Positions 1-9,090 are shown, counted from the first letter of the stretch. The stretch is 24,114 nt of DNA from Coemansia sp. RSA 1804 (GCA_027578815.1 JANBTH010000242.1:1-24114); one strand, 5' to 3'. Numbers and translations are program-made. The notes: a model not told the origin generated them from the letters alone.

Positions 1-2
1 TC

Positions 3-104
3 TGCGCATTCACCCGCGCTAGCGTCATTGTTGCCGGCTCCGATAGCGGCAACCTGCTGATTGACAAGGTGCCTGCCACCGACCACCACTTCCGTCTCTT
101 CTGA
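3..104 (+). CDS. 3' end of an unrecognised gene (partial)
   Basis: The frame starting at base 3 is open from the left edge to a TGA at 102-104 and gives 33 residues ending in HHFRLF. Codons are rich in C and G at the third position, like the confirmed genes nearby, and the stop is followed by AT-rich sequence. The stretch SVIVAGSDSGNLLI resembles a beta-strand/turn of a WD40-type repeat, but it is too short to assign. The start and most of the gene lie outside the window. No function is proposed. Confidence 0.4.
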   Translation, partial: CAFTRASVIVAGSDSGNLLIDKVPATDHHFRLF

Positions 105-466
105 TGATGAGTCTTAATGAATGGGGGGGGGTTTTTGGAACGGGGAGTGCTTGCAAATAATATATGAACCGCCAAAAGAACAGGAAAAGCGTTGCTTCCA
201 AGACACATGCACACGTGTGTTTGATCTGGATCTCCTGATCAGAGCGGGGCAGGATCGCGTTCACGTGCGCGTGCCCTAGAACTGCGCCTTTTAAGCGATG
301 GCATACAAACACACGGACCGGAAAAAAAGGGGAGAAGGAGTCCTGATTTAACACACACAGCCTATACTTAATAATCAACAGCCCAGCTCTTCGCTTTCTC
401 CTATTGTCCTTGTAGTTTTTATCTTATTTTCTACTCCCAGAACACAAGCTTCTATCCGGCACAAAC
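105..466. other. intergenic spacer and ESA1 promoter/5' UTR
   Basis: This 362-bp stretch lies between the stop of the upstream partial gene and the ATG of the acetyltransferase. It has a run of nine G at about 124-132, an AT-rich patch (aataatatatgaa, about 157-169) and a pyrimidine-rich segment just upstream of the ATG (about 392-440) typical of fungal 5' UTRs. No convincing ORF is seen on either strand, and no clear TATA box could be assigned. Confidence 0.5.
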
Positions 467-1888
467 ATGGGCGGCGGAAGCAGGCCGGGGACTCCGGGCG
501 GCCCAAAGACAGAGCCGTCCCCCGCGGGCACAGTATCGGAGGCGTCGGAGCTGAAGATCGGAGCCAAGGCGTTTTTCGAAAAGGACGGCGAGATCCGGCA
601 GGCGGAGATCCTGTCGATCCGGGACATGGCGCGGCGGCAGAACATACAGCGGTCGGCGGAGGACAAGCCAATTGAAGGGGACGAGGACGGCCCGCTCGAG
701 TACGAGTTCTACGTGCACTACGTGGAGTTCAACAAGCGGCTCGACGAATGGGTGCCCCAGGCGCGCGCCCGGCTGGACAAGCCCGTGCTGTTTCCGAAGA
801 AGAAAAACAAGGCGCCGCATGCGGCGCCGCAGCCGTCGGCGCGCGACAAGAGGCGCAAAACCAACGCCGGCACGGCTATTGGCACGGCCACTCCGGGCAC
901 GCCGCAGACGCCCGATGCCACGCGCCACGACGACGCTGTTTACACGGCGACCACGGCGGCCGACTCGTTCTCGAAGGAGAAGGAGATCGAGAAGCTGCGC
1001 ACCAGCGGGTCGATGACGCAGTCGACCAGCGAGATTGCGCGGATGAAGAACCTCAACGTCATCGAGATGGGCCAGTTCCAGGTGGAGCCGTGGTACTTTT
1101 CGCCGTACCCGATCGAGTACTCGTACACGCCGGTGCTCTACGTGTGCGAGTTCTGTCTCTGCTACTACGACAACCGCACGCAGTACACGCGGCATCGCGG
1201 CAAGTGTGCGCTGCAGCACCCGCCCGGCAACGAGATCTACCGGAAGGACGATATTTCGTTCTTTGAGATCGATGGACGCAGACAGAAGACGTACTGCAGG
1301 AACCTGTGTCTCCTGTCCAAGTGCTTCTTGGACCACAAGACGCTGTACTACGACGTGGATCCGTTTCTGTTCTACATCATGGCCAAGCGCGACGACCGCG
1401 GGTGCCACATCATCGGCTACTTCAGCAAGGAGAAGGAGTCGGCCGAGAACTACAACCTGGCGTGCATCCTCACGCTGCCGCAGTACCAGCGCATGGGGTT
1501 CGGGCGCGTGCTGATCCAGTTCTCGTACGAGCTGTCCAAGGCCGAGGGCAAGGTCGGGTCCCCCGAGAAGCCGCTCTCGGATCTCGGCCTCCTCAGCTAC
1601 CGCACCTACTGGTCCGAGGTCGTGGTCGAGCATCTGATTGGCTTCGACGGTGAGATCAGCATCGACGGCCTGAGTCGCCTCACCAGCTTCACCACCCAGG
1701 ACATCATGCACGCGCTCTTCAACCTCGACGCCGTTCGCTACTACCACGGCCAGCACTGCATTGTGCTGAGCGAGAGAGTCATCGATGCCTATGAGCGCTT
1801 CAGGAATAAGAAGCACCGCAAGATCGACCCCTCCTGTCTGAAGTGGTCCCCCAAGGTCTTTTCGCAGGCCGAGCTGCGGTATCTGTAG
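467..1888 (+). CDS. ESA1: MYST-family histone acetyltransferase, Esa1/KAT5 type
   Basis: Single-exon 473-residue protein, close to the usual Esa1 length (about 445). A chromo-barrel (Tudor-knot) domain spans about residues 28-108 (YEFYVHYVEFNKRLDEWV core). A low-complexity basic linker follows (about 110-185), then the MYST domain (about 195-470). Visible key residues are the C2HC zinc finger (C227, C230, H243, C247), the lysine matching the autoacetylated one in yeast Esa1 (K291 in DHKTLYYDVDPF), the catalytic cysteine C333 in NLACILTLP, the acetyl-CoA loop QRMGFGR (341-347) and the catalytic glutamate E367 in SPEKPLSDLG. By family it is the catalytic subunit of NuA4, acetylating H4/H2A tails in the nucleus. 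The spacing and SKEKES motif fit Esa1/Tip60 better than Sas2, Sas3 or MOF. The ATG follows CACAAAC, a good fungal context. Confidence 0.96.
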   Translation: MGGGSRPGTPGGPKTEPSPAGTVSEASELKIGAKAFFEKDGEIRQAEILSIRDMARRQNIQRSAEDKPIEGDEDGPLEYEFYVHYVEFNKRLDEWVPQARARLDKPVLFPKKKNKAPHAAPQPSARDKRRKTNAGTAIGTATPGTPQTPDATRHDDAVYTATTAADSFSKEKEIEKLRTSGSMTQSTSEIARMKNLNVIEMGQFQVEPWYFSPYPIEYSYTPVLYVCEFCLCYYDNRTQYTRHRGKCALQHPPGNEIYRKDDISFFEIDGRRQKTYCRNLCLLSKCFLDHKTLYYDVDPFLFYIMAKRDDRGCHIIGYFSKEKESAENYNLACILTLPQYQRMGFGRVLIQFSYELSKAEGKVGSPEKPLSDLGLLSYRTYWSEVVVEHLIGFDGEISIDGLSRLTSFTTQDIMHALFNLDAVRYYHGQHCIVLSERVIDAYERFRNKKHRKIDPSCLKWSPKVFSQAELRYL

Positions 1889-2293
1889 AACTCTCCCCGC
1901 CTCCCGATTCACGCATATATTTTTTGTCTGTTTCTTACTGCTGTTGTTGATATAATCTGTACCAAATCAAAGTTCCCGCCCCCTGAGCGTTTCTTCTTCT
2001 TCCTGCTGCACCGAGTAAAATTCCATTCCATTCATTTGCTTATTTATTTGAGCAAAAGGCTTTTTCTCCAGATGCGAGGAACACGAGACAACTAGGCCAA
2101 CAATGAAGCTTGGTTTTGAAACCAGAAACCAAAATGGGATTGACATGAATGGACTTCTTCTCACACAGCGTTTTCTATCGATTGGGCAAACAAAAGGCTG
2201 GGTAGGGGAAATTATAGTCAGCTTTTTTCTTGTTCCTTTTCTTTTCTTCGGCTGATTATGCGGAGCAGTAGAAATTAGCATTACCTGTTAGAC

Positions 2294-2327
2294 AAACTGA
2301 AGCAGATCATGTGACGATCTGCAGTTT
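2294..2327. repeat. imperfect inverted repeat (hairpin-capable)
   Basis: The left arm is AAACT plus GCAGATC (2294-2298 and 2302-2308, with a 3-nt GAA bulge). The right arm is GATCTGC plus AGTTT (2316-2327). The loop is ATGTGAC. That makes 12 paired bases around a 7-nt loop, and the loop junction contains CATGTG, an E-box-like hexamer. It lies about 400 bp downstream of the ESA1 stop. It could be a 3' UTR structure, a protein-binding palindrome or chance. Confidence 0.35.
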
Positions 2328-3623
2328 TAGTCTTTCTTTTGTTGGTTGTTCATTACATGCGGCAAGTAGCAAATACTTGTTTCCTTCCTACCGCTCTATA
2401 TTGAAAATAGAAGCAAAACCTGTTTAATGGAGCATTGCTTCTGTCATATTGTGGTGGATACGAACAGCATAATGCCGGTGTTTATCGGGATCCCCCTTTC
2501 ATTCATTTTCTGCTAATTAATTCCCGCACAAATGAGGAAAAAGTGGAAAAAGAGCCGCAATAAAGAGAAACCCCACATGCAACTAGATTTGTTTTATTTG
2601 CTTTTCCTTTAACATTTAAAAAAAACGGAAAACTAGCACGAGTTTCCTTCCATCTCATCCCCGTCCTGAAAAAGAAAAAGAGGGAGTAAAAGTGCATGCA
2701 TTTTCTTTGGTGCATCTTTTTCTCGTTTATTTAGTCCATGGAATTGACCGTAATGTGAGAACAGAAAAATATATAAACAAAAAGCAAAAACAAATGGATT
2801 TGCATGAACAATTTTTGTTTTACTCAAATGTTTCGTCACATTACAGAATGAAATCCTTTATGTTCCTACTTTTATTTAGAATTTCTTAGCTACTGGGTAA
2901 AAGGAATAATTGGAAAGACAACCACCACAAGATAGAAAAATAAAAAACAACGAGAATTCTTTTTTTTTGCCTGGTCATGTCAGCCTTATTCCCTCCCCAC
3001 TCTCCATTTATCTATGGAAAGGAGAGAAGGAAAACAAAGAGGCGCAGTTCACATACATTTTTCTTCATTAGTACATGTTACTCCACTTGTCATTTATTCA
3101 ATCGAAACTGGTGGGTGGGTGGTGGGCTTTTCTCATATTCTCGCATGGAATATGATTGTTCTCTAATTGTTTATTTGGTGGCGATTTCGTCCAAAATGGG
3201 AAAAAAGATGAAAGCAAGGAAATGGCGGCATGTAGATGTAATAATAATATTTTAGCTGCCGTAGCATGTATTCCATAAAAAAAAAAGAGATAAGAGGGGA
3301 TGTCAAAACACCCGGTAACTTGTACCTACCCACATCTATCTTTGCTGCTGCAACTCATCTAGCATACCCCCTATTTTGCTGTTGTGGTTGTTGTTTTTGT
3401 TTTTGTTTCTAATCCACCTTGCATGCCTGGGACTGACCGGATGGGCTGGCGAAAAAAAAACTATGGACTTTCCTTTCTTTCTTTCCATACTTGGTGCAGC
3501 GCATATGTCCATGCCATTCATTCATTCGTTTTTCTCCTTTCTCTCTACTTGTTAATTCTCCCTCCCTCCGCTTCTCGGTCTCTGGCTTTTCCTCTCTTCC
3601 TTTGGTGGTGTTAATTTCCAGAG

Positions 3624-3630
3624 TATAAAA
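3624..3630 (+). promoter_or_regulatory. TATA-like box of the hexosaminidase gene
   Basis: TATAAAA sits at 3624-3630 after a pyrimidine-rich tract and is followed by CT-rich DNA typical of a highly expressed fungal gene's leader. The ATG at 3879 is about 250 bp further on, so the leader would be long or contain an intron. A pyrimidine tract ending in CACTCAG (about 3850-3866) looks like a 3' splice site 12 nt before the ATG, but no strong GTAAGT donor was found upstream. Confidence 0.4.
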
Positions 3631-3878
3631 CCCGGAAGCAGTTTCCTTCCTCCGTTTCTCCTTCATTCCTTCCTCGTCTTTACAAAAGAAACCCCAAGAC
3701 ACAGCCTCCCCTCTTCTTCTAAAACAAACATTTCTTTTATAATAAACCATCGTTGACATTTAAAAAGTACCTGTTATTTGTCCTTTCCGCCACATCTCAC
3801 CTTAAACTCTAAATCTCTAATTTGCAACCCCTCCCCCTTTTTTACACCCTTACTTTTTTCACTCAGACAAATAGAGAA

Positions 3879-5522
3879 ATGAGGATCACTACTGCCATCG
3901 TGGGTCTTCTGGCCACGACCATCCTTCCGTCTGCTCTGGCAGTGTGGCCGCTGCCACACACGATGGAGCAAGGGAGCTCCAACACACAGGCATACTGGAT
4001 CAACATCAATGTGCAGGGCAAGGGGAGCAGCGGCATCGTGAACAACGCGGTGAACCGGTACCGGGACATCATCAACAAGGAGAGCTTTGTGGCGCCGGTT
4101 GACTATAACCGCGGGATCCTCAAGACCAGCGGGAGTCTGCAGGGACTCGTGGTGGGCGTGGACAGCAGCGACGAGACGCTGACCATCGGAACCGACGAAT
4201 CGTACACGCTCGATGTGCCAGTCAAGGGCCAGGCCACGCTGAAGGCCAAAACCCCGTATGGCGCGCTACGCGGACTCGAGACGTTCTCGCAGCTGGTGAC
4301 GTCCAACGGCGACTCGAAGGTCATTGCCAACACGCCCATCCACATCGAGGACGCGCCGCTGTACACGCACCGCGGCATCTCGTTCGACACCGCAAGAAAC
4401 TTCTACTCGGTGGAGTCGCTTTTCCGCACCCTGGACGCGATGTCCTACAACAAGATGAATGTGTTCCATTGGCATATCGTCGATGCGCAGTCGTGGCCCG
4501 TGGAAAGCAAGACGTTCCCCGAGCTGACGAAGAAGGGTGCGTACAGTGCGAAGCAGACGTACAGCTACAGCGATGTCAAGCGCGTCATCGAGTACGCCAG
4601 ACAGCGCGGAATCCGTGTGATTCCCGAGTTCGATGTGCCCGGCCACACGTACATCGTCGGCCTGGTCAAGCCCGAGCTGATGAGCTGTCTCAACAAGCAG
4701 CCCAACTGGGACAAGTACGCCGCCGAGCCGCCCAGCGGCCAGCTCAACATTGCCAAACCCGAGTCGATTGAATTCACAAACAAGATCATCGACGAGTACA
4801 CCAAGCTGTTCCCCGACTCTGTCTTCCATCTGGGAGGCGACGAGGTCAACCGCAACTGCTGGTCCGAGGACCCCGATGTGCAGGCGTATCTTGCGGCGCA
4901 TCCAGGCGAGGATGTCGAGTCGCTTCTGGCCAACTACTACGCAAAGGTCCACAACCACCTGGAAACTACCGGCAAGTACGCGTACACGTGGGAGGAGACG
5001 CTGTTCCACTCCGAGTACGTCCCCAGCACAAACAACACCATTCTGCAGGTCTGGATCGACCAGGAGTCCGTGCAGAAGGCGCTTGCCCAGGGCTACCGCG
5101 TTGTATCGTCAAGCTACGACTCCTACTACCTGGACTGCGGCCACGGTGCCTGGCTCCCCAACTTTGACGGCAACTCGTGGTGCGATCCATTCAAGTCGTG
5201 GATGCACGTCTACAACTACGACGTCGCCGCCAATGTCACCGACCCCGCCCAGAAGAAGCTCATCATGGGCACTGAGGTTGCCATCTGGTCCGAGCAGTCC
5301 GACGAGACCGTCATCGACCAGCGCATCTGGCCCAGAGCCGCCGCTATGGCCGAGACCGCCTGGTCCGGCAAGTCCGATGCCAGCGGCAACGTCCGCACCA
5401 CCGGCGAGGTCGCCACGCGTCTCCACGAGCAGCGCTTCCGCATGGTTGGCCGCGGAATCAACGCCGAGCCCATGCAGCCGCTGTGGTGCGCACGCAACCC
5501 CGGTGCATGCAACCTCCCCTGA
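3879..5522 (+). CDS. secreted beta-N-acetylhexosaminidase, GH20
   Basis: 547 residues in one exon. The start at 3879 is chosen because it is the first ATG and it opens a clear signal peptide (MRITTAIVGLLATTILPSALA, cleavage near residue 21-22). A GH20 N-terminal alpha/beta domain covers about residues 22-160 and the TIM-barrel catalytic domain about 162-510. The catalytic Asp-Glu pair is D321-E322 in HLGGDEVN. Substrate-pocket motifs are FHWHIVDAQSWP (196-207), W371 in TWEE, W392 in VWID and W470 in AIWSEQSDE. Possible N-glycosylation sites are N385 (NNT) and N452 (NVT). By family it removes terminal GlcNAc/GalNAc, for example from chitin oligomers or glycoproteins, outside the cell or in the vacuole/lysosome. 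No GPI signal or membrane anchor is visible. The length is ordinary for fungal HexA/Nag1 enzymes. Confidence 0.96.
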   Translation: MRITTAIVGLLATTILPSALAVWPLPHTMEQGSSNTQAYWININVQGKGSSGIVNNAVNRYRDIINKESFVAPVDYNRGILKTSGSLQGLVVGVDSSDETLTIGTDESYTLDVPVKGQATLKAKTPYGALRGLETFSQLVTSNGDSKVIANTPIHIEDAPLYTHRGISFDTARNFYSVESLFRTLDAMSYNKMNVFHWHIVDAQSWPVESKTFPELTKKGAYSAKQTYSYSDVKRVIEYARQRGIRVIPEFDVPGHTYIVGLVKPELMSCLNKQPNWDKYAAEPPSGQLNIAKPESIEFTNKIIDEYTKLFPDSVFHLGGDEVNRNCWSEDPDVQAYLAAHPGEDVESLLANYYAKVHNHLETTGKYAYTWEETLFHSEYVPSTNNTILQVWIDQESVQKALAQGYRVVSSSYDSYYLDCGHGAWLPNFDGNSWCDPFKSWMHVYNYDVAANVTDPAQKKLIMGTEVAIWSEQSDETVIDQRIWPRAAAMAETAWSGKSDASGNVRTTGEVATRLHEQRFRMVGRGINAEPMQPLWCARNPGACNLP

Positions 5523-5650
5523 ATAGGCAGTGGAACGTGTTGGTCTTCCCGGTAGCTGGTTCTTCCTTTTCCTCTTTCTTCTCTCTTCCGATCTTGTCTT
5601 TCTAGTATAACAATCCAAACAAAACAAACGACGTGCCTTATTCTTCTGCT

Positions 5651-6781
5651 CTACTCCCACCCAACGTACCCGTCTTTACCAGATGGCTTGATCTTGTATG
5701 TGTTGTTAATGAACTGCACGTCGTCCACCCCATGTGCGCCGCTGCCAAGATCATCGCTATCATCGTCTGGCCTCGATTCTGGGATCCCCGTGAGCGGACC
5801 GCGTCTGAAGCTGCTTTCGACATAGTCCAGCAGCTCGTCCATGCACAGCGCTGTCGTGAGCTCCCGAAACTCGCTGTCGTTTGCAACTTCCACAACCGCG
5901 CATCCAAGTCGATCGCTAAACACAACTGCCGTACTGCTACTTCCAGCACCACCAACATCGCCGGTGGTAGTAGCAGTGCTGGTGGTGGGCTCCCACTGCT
6001 TTGCGCGCCTTCCCAGCCAGGTGATTGCGCCAGGCGTGAGCATGAACGTCGAGTGGATCGAATCAATAAAAGCAATGCACACGACCTTTGCGGTAAACCT
6101 CGCAAAGTCGTACTTTAGCAAATCAACACCCGCGGTACCCGCAGACCCATGCAGAACAAACGCAACGCTCTGGGCCTCAGAGTCACGAATGATGTGTGAC
6201 CACACGTACCCGACATGCTCGTTTGGCGTCTCACTCCCACGAATCGGTATGCTTCGCCCTGAGTAGCTGTTGAACGTCTCCGACACCCCGTCCGGCGCCA
6301 CGATATTTTCGTTAGGATTGAGCAAAACTACGCCAAACCCACGTTTCTCGCACTCGCGGATGTACTCGATAACGCTTCCTTTGTTCAAGCCGCATTTGAC
6401 CAGCACGTTCCACCCCCACACCGCCGCAAAGTTGCCATGGCCTGTTACAAGCACCACAAGATGTTTCTTCGAAAGCGCTCCCCTTGTCGCGTATATCGTG
6501 CAATGCGGCTGGTTGGCGTCCGGCACCGCAATCGGCTGCATCCCAAGTCCGCTGCTGGTCGCTGTTATTATGTTGTACACTTCGCGGGATGCTGCGTGGA
6601 CCAACGACTCGTACACCTCCTTGCACCGCTTCTTGTCCTTTCCCGGCTGGTTGTATGTGTACACTTCGCCTGTGGTTTTGCTGACGAGGTCCCCGCTGTC
6701 CATATCAAACTCGTACCCGAGCTCTGCCAGTGTGTGCCGAACATGGGGTTCCTGCTCTGGTTTCTTTGGTCTGATAAACAT
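5651..6781 (-). CDS. Arb2-domain protein (FAM172A/Arb2-like)
   Basis: Single exon, ATG at 6781-6779, 376 residues. It aligns by eye with the Arb2 domain over about residues 15-320: LGYEFDMDSGDLVS / TGEVYTYN near the N-terminus, LVVLVTGHGNFAAVWGW (108-124), GFGVVLLNPNENI (148-160), EHVGYVWSHII (188-198), VAFVLHGSAGTAGVDLL (206-222) and CIAFIDSIHSTF (235-246). In fission yeast Arb2 partners Argonaute in the siRNA chaperone complex (heterochromatin); the animal homologue FAM172A links chromatin and splicing. The fold is alpha/beta-hydrolase-like. A Ser/Gly/Thr-rich insert (about 264-284) and an acidic tail (about 335-350) are low complexity. The usual nucleophile-elbow Ser and C-terminal His appear substituted, so this may be a non-catalytic member. 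Whether this fungus uses it in RNAi cannot be told from here. Confidence 0.85.
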   Translation of the reverse strand: MFIRPKKPEQEPHVRHTLAELGYEFDMDSGDLVSKTTGEVYTYNQPGKDKKRCKEVYESLVHAASREVYNIITATSSGLGMQPIAVPDANQPHCTIYATRGALSKKHLVVLVTGHGNFAAVWGWNVLVKCGLNKGSVIEYIRECEKRGFGVVLLNPNENIVAPDGVSETFNSYSGRSIPIRGSETPNEHVGYVWSHIIRDSEAQSVAFVLHGSAGTAGVDLLKYDFARFTAKVVCIAFIDSIHSTFMLTPGAITWLGRRAKQWEPTTSTATTTGDVGGAGSSSTAVVFSDRLGCAVVEVANDSEFRELTTALCMDELLDYVESSFRRGPLTGIPESRPDDDSDDLGSGAHGVDDVQFINNTYKIKPSGKDGYVGWE

Positions 6782-7000
6782 GCTTTATATTTCTTGTAAT
6801 AATAGAGAAAGCCAAAAAAGAGTAAAAGGAAAAAAGGAAAAGAAGAGATGGGAGGAAAGATAATGGATAAAAAAAGCTAGAGACGCATTCGATCATAGCA
6901 GACAACAAAAGCATCATCAACAACAACAACACTTGGTTGCAAGAGTGATTGAATGCTATGGTTGATGCACCAGGCCCTAATTCTATACTGTATGAGTTAT

Positions 7001-8296
7001 TCACTGATCACTGGCAGTGGACTGAGACTGGGGCTGAGACGGAGACACACGGCATGCAATAGAACCATCCTCATTGCCGAACCAAGCCTCGGAGGCCAGT
7101 CCGCAGAAAATGCCAACCTCGATGACACCCGGGATCATCTTGATCAGCCGTTCAACCGCTGGGGCGCGATATATCCTGCCCACCGAGACATCGAGAATAA
7201 AGTTTCCGTTATCGGTGACAACAGGACCAGCCTTACGCACGGCCTGGCGCAACTCTGCAACCGGGTGCGCAAACTCGAATGCCGGCTCTGTTTTGGGTGA
7301 CAGCTCGGGACCCATGCGTTCGAGCTGCCGCTTGACTGTGCGCCACCCGAGCGGCGACACTTCAACCGGTATGCCCTTGTGCCACTTTTCGCCCAGCGTC
7401 GTAGAGTCCTTGCGGTAATCGGCAATTAGCACGAGTTTTCTCGATGCGTTGGCAACCAGCTTTTCGCGCAAATGTGCTCCGCCTCCGCCCTTGATTGCAT
7501 TGAGATCGGAATCGACCTACACAAAATAAACATAAAAGATTACAGCGTGGTTTCAAAAAATCTAACTGGATTGAATATTCAAAATCACAAACAATAATAC
7601 CTCCGCTGCGCGCACTGACCACGTTTTTTCTTTGTTTGGTAGCGGATGAACCCGGGAATTATCGCACCTGCTGCAAAACAGGGACGCATTGATGTGTCAC
7701 ATAAACACTTTTTATCTCTTGGGAGGGGTTGGGAAAACCGCTAGGTGTCGGAATATTCTTTTCGCCAAGAAGACAAAAAACTTTTTTTGGTTCACTTGTA
7801 TCTGCAAAAAAAAAACAGAAACATTACCTCGTCTGCACCGTCGATGGTGACATTGACCGATGCAAATGAATCAGATCCAGGATCGAGCTCCGGAAGACTA
7901 CAGAAAGGAACAGTCACAACAAACAGGAGCTAGTTAGGTTAGTATACGATACACCCCTTCTTTCTTACTCCAGCCAAACTCAGCTGTCGCATTCTCTCGA
8001 TCCATCCTCCAGAAAAGAGAGAGCAGCTCTTTGCTAACTTACTCGTCCAGATCCACAGCGGTCAACCCGGCCTCGATGATCAATTGCTTCGACTGGAAGC
8101 TCGTGGGCACGCACAGAAGCCGGGGATGGAGCTTGTTCTGTCTCTTAAGCTCAACCAATCTCTCGGTCGCATACACAACGGTTGATCCGCTTCCGATGCC
8201 CAGCACACGAACATTGGAATCAACGTGCTTATCAACGGCTGCAAACGCCGCTCTGCGCTTGGATTGCTCGACAAGACTTTGCGAAGACGAACTCAT
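7001..8296 (-). CDS. RKI1: ribose-5-phosphate isomerase A, three exons
   Basis: Spliced model on the minus strand: exon 1 8296-8043, exon 2 7897-7828 (70 nt), exon 3 7516-7001; 840 nt, 279 residues plus stop, with the frame preserved at both junctions. Donors are GTAAGT and GTAATG; acceptors are CTGTAG and GTGTAG. Motifs in order are GIGSGST (33-39, phosphate loop), PTSFQSK (about 64-70), the catalytic DGADE (104-108, matching the bacterial RpiA acid pair), KGGGGAHLREK (117-127, with catalytic Lys and Glu), KAGPVVTDNGNFILDV and the C-terminal GVIEVGIF...AWFGNEDGS. The enzyme interconverts ribose-5-phosphate and ribulose-5-phosphate in the non-oxidative pentose phosphate pathway, in the cytosol. 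The Gln/Ser-rich tail after GSIACRV is a short extension. The gene is divergent to the dynein chain gene. Confidence 0.95.
7517..7827 (-). other. intron 2 of the ribose-5-phosphate isomerase gene
   Basis: 311-nt intron with donor GTAATG at 7827-7822 and acceptor TTTTGTGTAG ending at 7517. It is phase 0 and joins ...DGADE to VDSDLNAIKGGGG, an expected RpiA junction. Apart from small shadow ORFs and T-rich tracts it holds nothing recognisable; no consensus TACTAAC branch site was found near the acceptor. Confidence 0.9.
7898..8042 (-). other. intron 1 of the ribose-5-phosphate isomerase gene
   Basis: 145-nt intron with the perfect donor GTAAGT (8042-8037), a perfect TACTAAC branch site (7944-7938, minus strand) and a CTGTAG acceptor ending at 7898. 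It splits the Asp codon (GA|T). Without splicing, exon 1 runs straight into a TAA at 8041-8039. Confidence 0.92.
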
Positions 8297-9090
8297 TTCT
8301 GTACAGGCGTTGAAAAAGAGCAGAAGTATAAAAGGATAGAGTGGTGAAATAAAACAGAAAAAATAGCAAAGGTGACAAGGAAAAAAAAAAAGAGCCGCCG
8401 AGTGTTACCACGCCTATTTTGTGTGTTTTTTTCTCCGCCTTGTCCTTTTATTCCTTGTGTCTTGCCGCTTGGCGAGACTTGTGTTCTTCTCTTCATGGCG
8501 CCTGTGACCGGTTCTTTCACCTGATTATCCTTTTTCAGATTATGCGTGGACTTTTTCCTGGAGCTCAGATGTGTGGTTGTGGTTTTCGCCTCTTTCCCTT
8601 GAGCTGACAGCTCAGCAGCTCGGCAGTTAGAATCGTGGTTCAAGTGATTGCATGCTGCTAAAGAACAACAATACCACCGTGTTTTTATAAACAAGCTTCG
8701 GTCGCCGTTTCTTCTGCTTTTATTTGCTTTTGCAACGCAGTCTGCATTTCTCTTTCTGTACTTTCAAGGTTTCCAATTTGTTTCTCACATTAGCTATCCG
8801 CCTAATCATCACTCATTTGTCACTGTTGTTGTTGTTTATTTATTTTTCTGTTTCAGTTAATGACATTGCAATAAGCGTGAATTATAAATTTCAACAACAA
8901 CAACAACAACAACAACAACAAAAGAAAGCAAGCCGGGCATTATATTTGTTCTTTACTTTATAAGACGTACCAGCTTCCTTGTTTGTTACCCATTCCGTTC
9001 CACGAGACAACGGGGCACGCAGGTGTATGCAACAAGAGGAAAAGGAGCCCGGCCTTTAGTTCGTTCCCTTCCTGCAATCCCCACCAACAA
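8297..9090. promoter_or_regulatory. divergent promoter region between RPI and dynein LIC genes
   Basis: 794 bp between two start codons that point away from each other, so it should hold both promoters. It has T-rich and A-rich runs, AT-rich TATA-like words (attataaa near 8881, gcattatatttg near 8938 and actttataag near 8954, all upstream of the dynein ATG; the complementary agtataaaag near 8325 lies beside the RPI start but reads on the plus strand) and a (CAA)10 microsatellite. No supported gene was seen; the short ORFs here are low-complexity. Confidence 0.6.
8892..8921. repeat. (CAA)10 microsatellite
   Basis: Ten perfect CAA units at 8892-8921 followed by AAAGAAAGC. It lies about 170 bp upstream of the dynein light intermediate chain ATG, so it is probably promoter or 5' UTR. 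It could be read as poly-Gln in one frame, but that ORF is short and has no other support. Confidence 0.9.

Larger units (their letters stand above)
1889..3878. other. long AT-rich intergenic region, no supported gene
   Basis: Almost 2 kb between ESA1 and the hexosaminidase. It contains many A and T runs, G-rich patches (gtgggtgggtggtggg near 3111-3126) and pyrimidine-rich stretches. ORFs here are under about 115 residues, are AT-rich in codon usage, and look random. It must contain the ESA1 3' UTR on the left and the hexosaminidase promoter on the right. An imperfect inverted repeat lies at 2294-2327. No tRNA-like fold, transposon terminal repeat or coding relic was recognised. Confidence 0.5.

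Noticed and set aside
452..1912. 486-residue minus-strand ORF opposite ESA1
   Set aside because: It is a shadow of the GC-rich ESA1 frame: low-complexity, Arg/Val/Leu-rich, with no recognisable domain, while the plus strand encodes an intact MYST enzyme.
2103..2255. 50-residue plus-strand ORF with a hydrophobic end in the ESA1-GH20 gap
   Set aside because: It has a fair ATG context but AT-rich, random-looking codon use, no family match and no flanking signals. Its hydrophobic end is just a T-rich run.
2281..2340. tRNA-like fold
   Set aside because: The inverted repeat here makes one hairpin only, with no cloverleaf arms and no A or B box.
2977..3255. 92-residue plus-strand ORF in the same gap
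   Set aside because: Its composition follows the AT-rich, homopolymer-rich spacer and no domain or codon bias supports it.
3822..3878. Upstream extension of the hexosaminidase
   Set aside because: The opening codon is TTG, and the signal peptide starts at the ATG at 3879.
8724..8963. Poly-Gln ORF over the (CAA)10 repeat
   Set aside because: It is only a short frame through a microsatellite in a promoter region.
8983..9090. N-terminal extension of the dynein LIC from 8983
   Set aside because: The opening codon is TTG, not ATG. The extension has no LIC similarity, and the ATG at 9091 directly precedes the conserved region.
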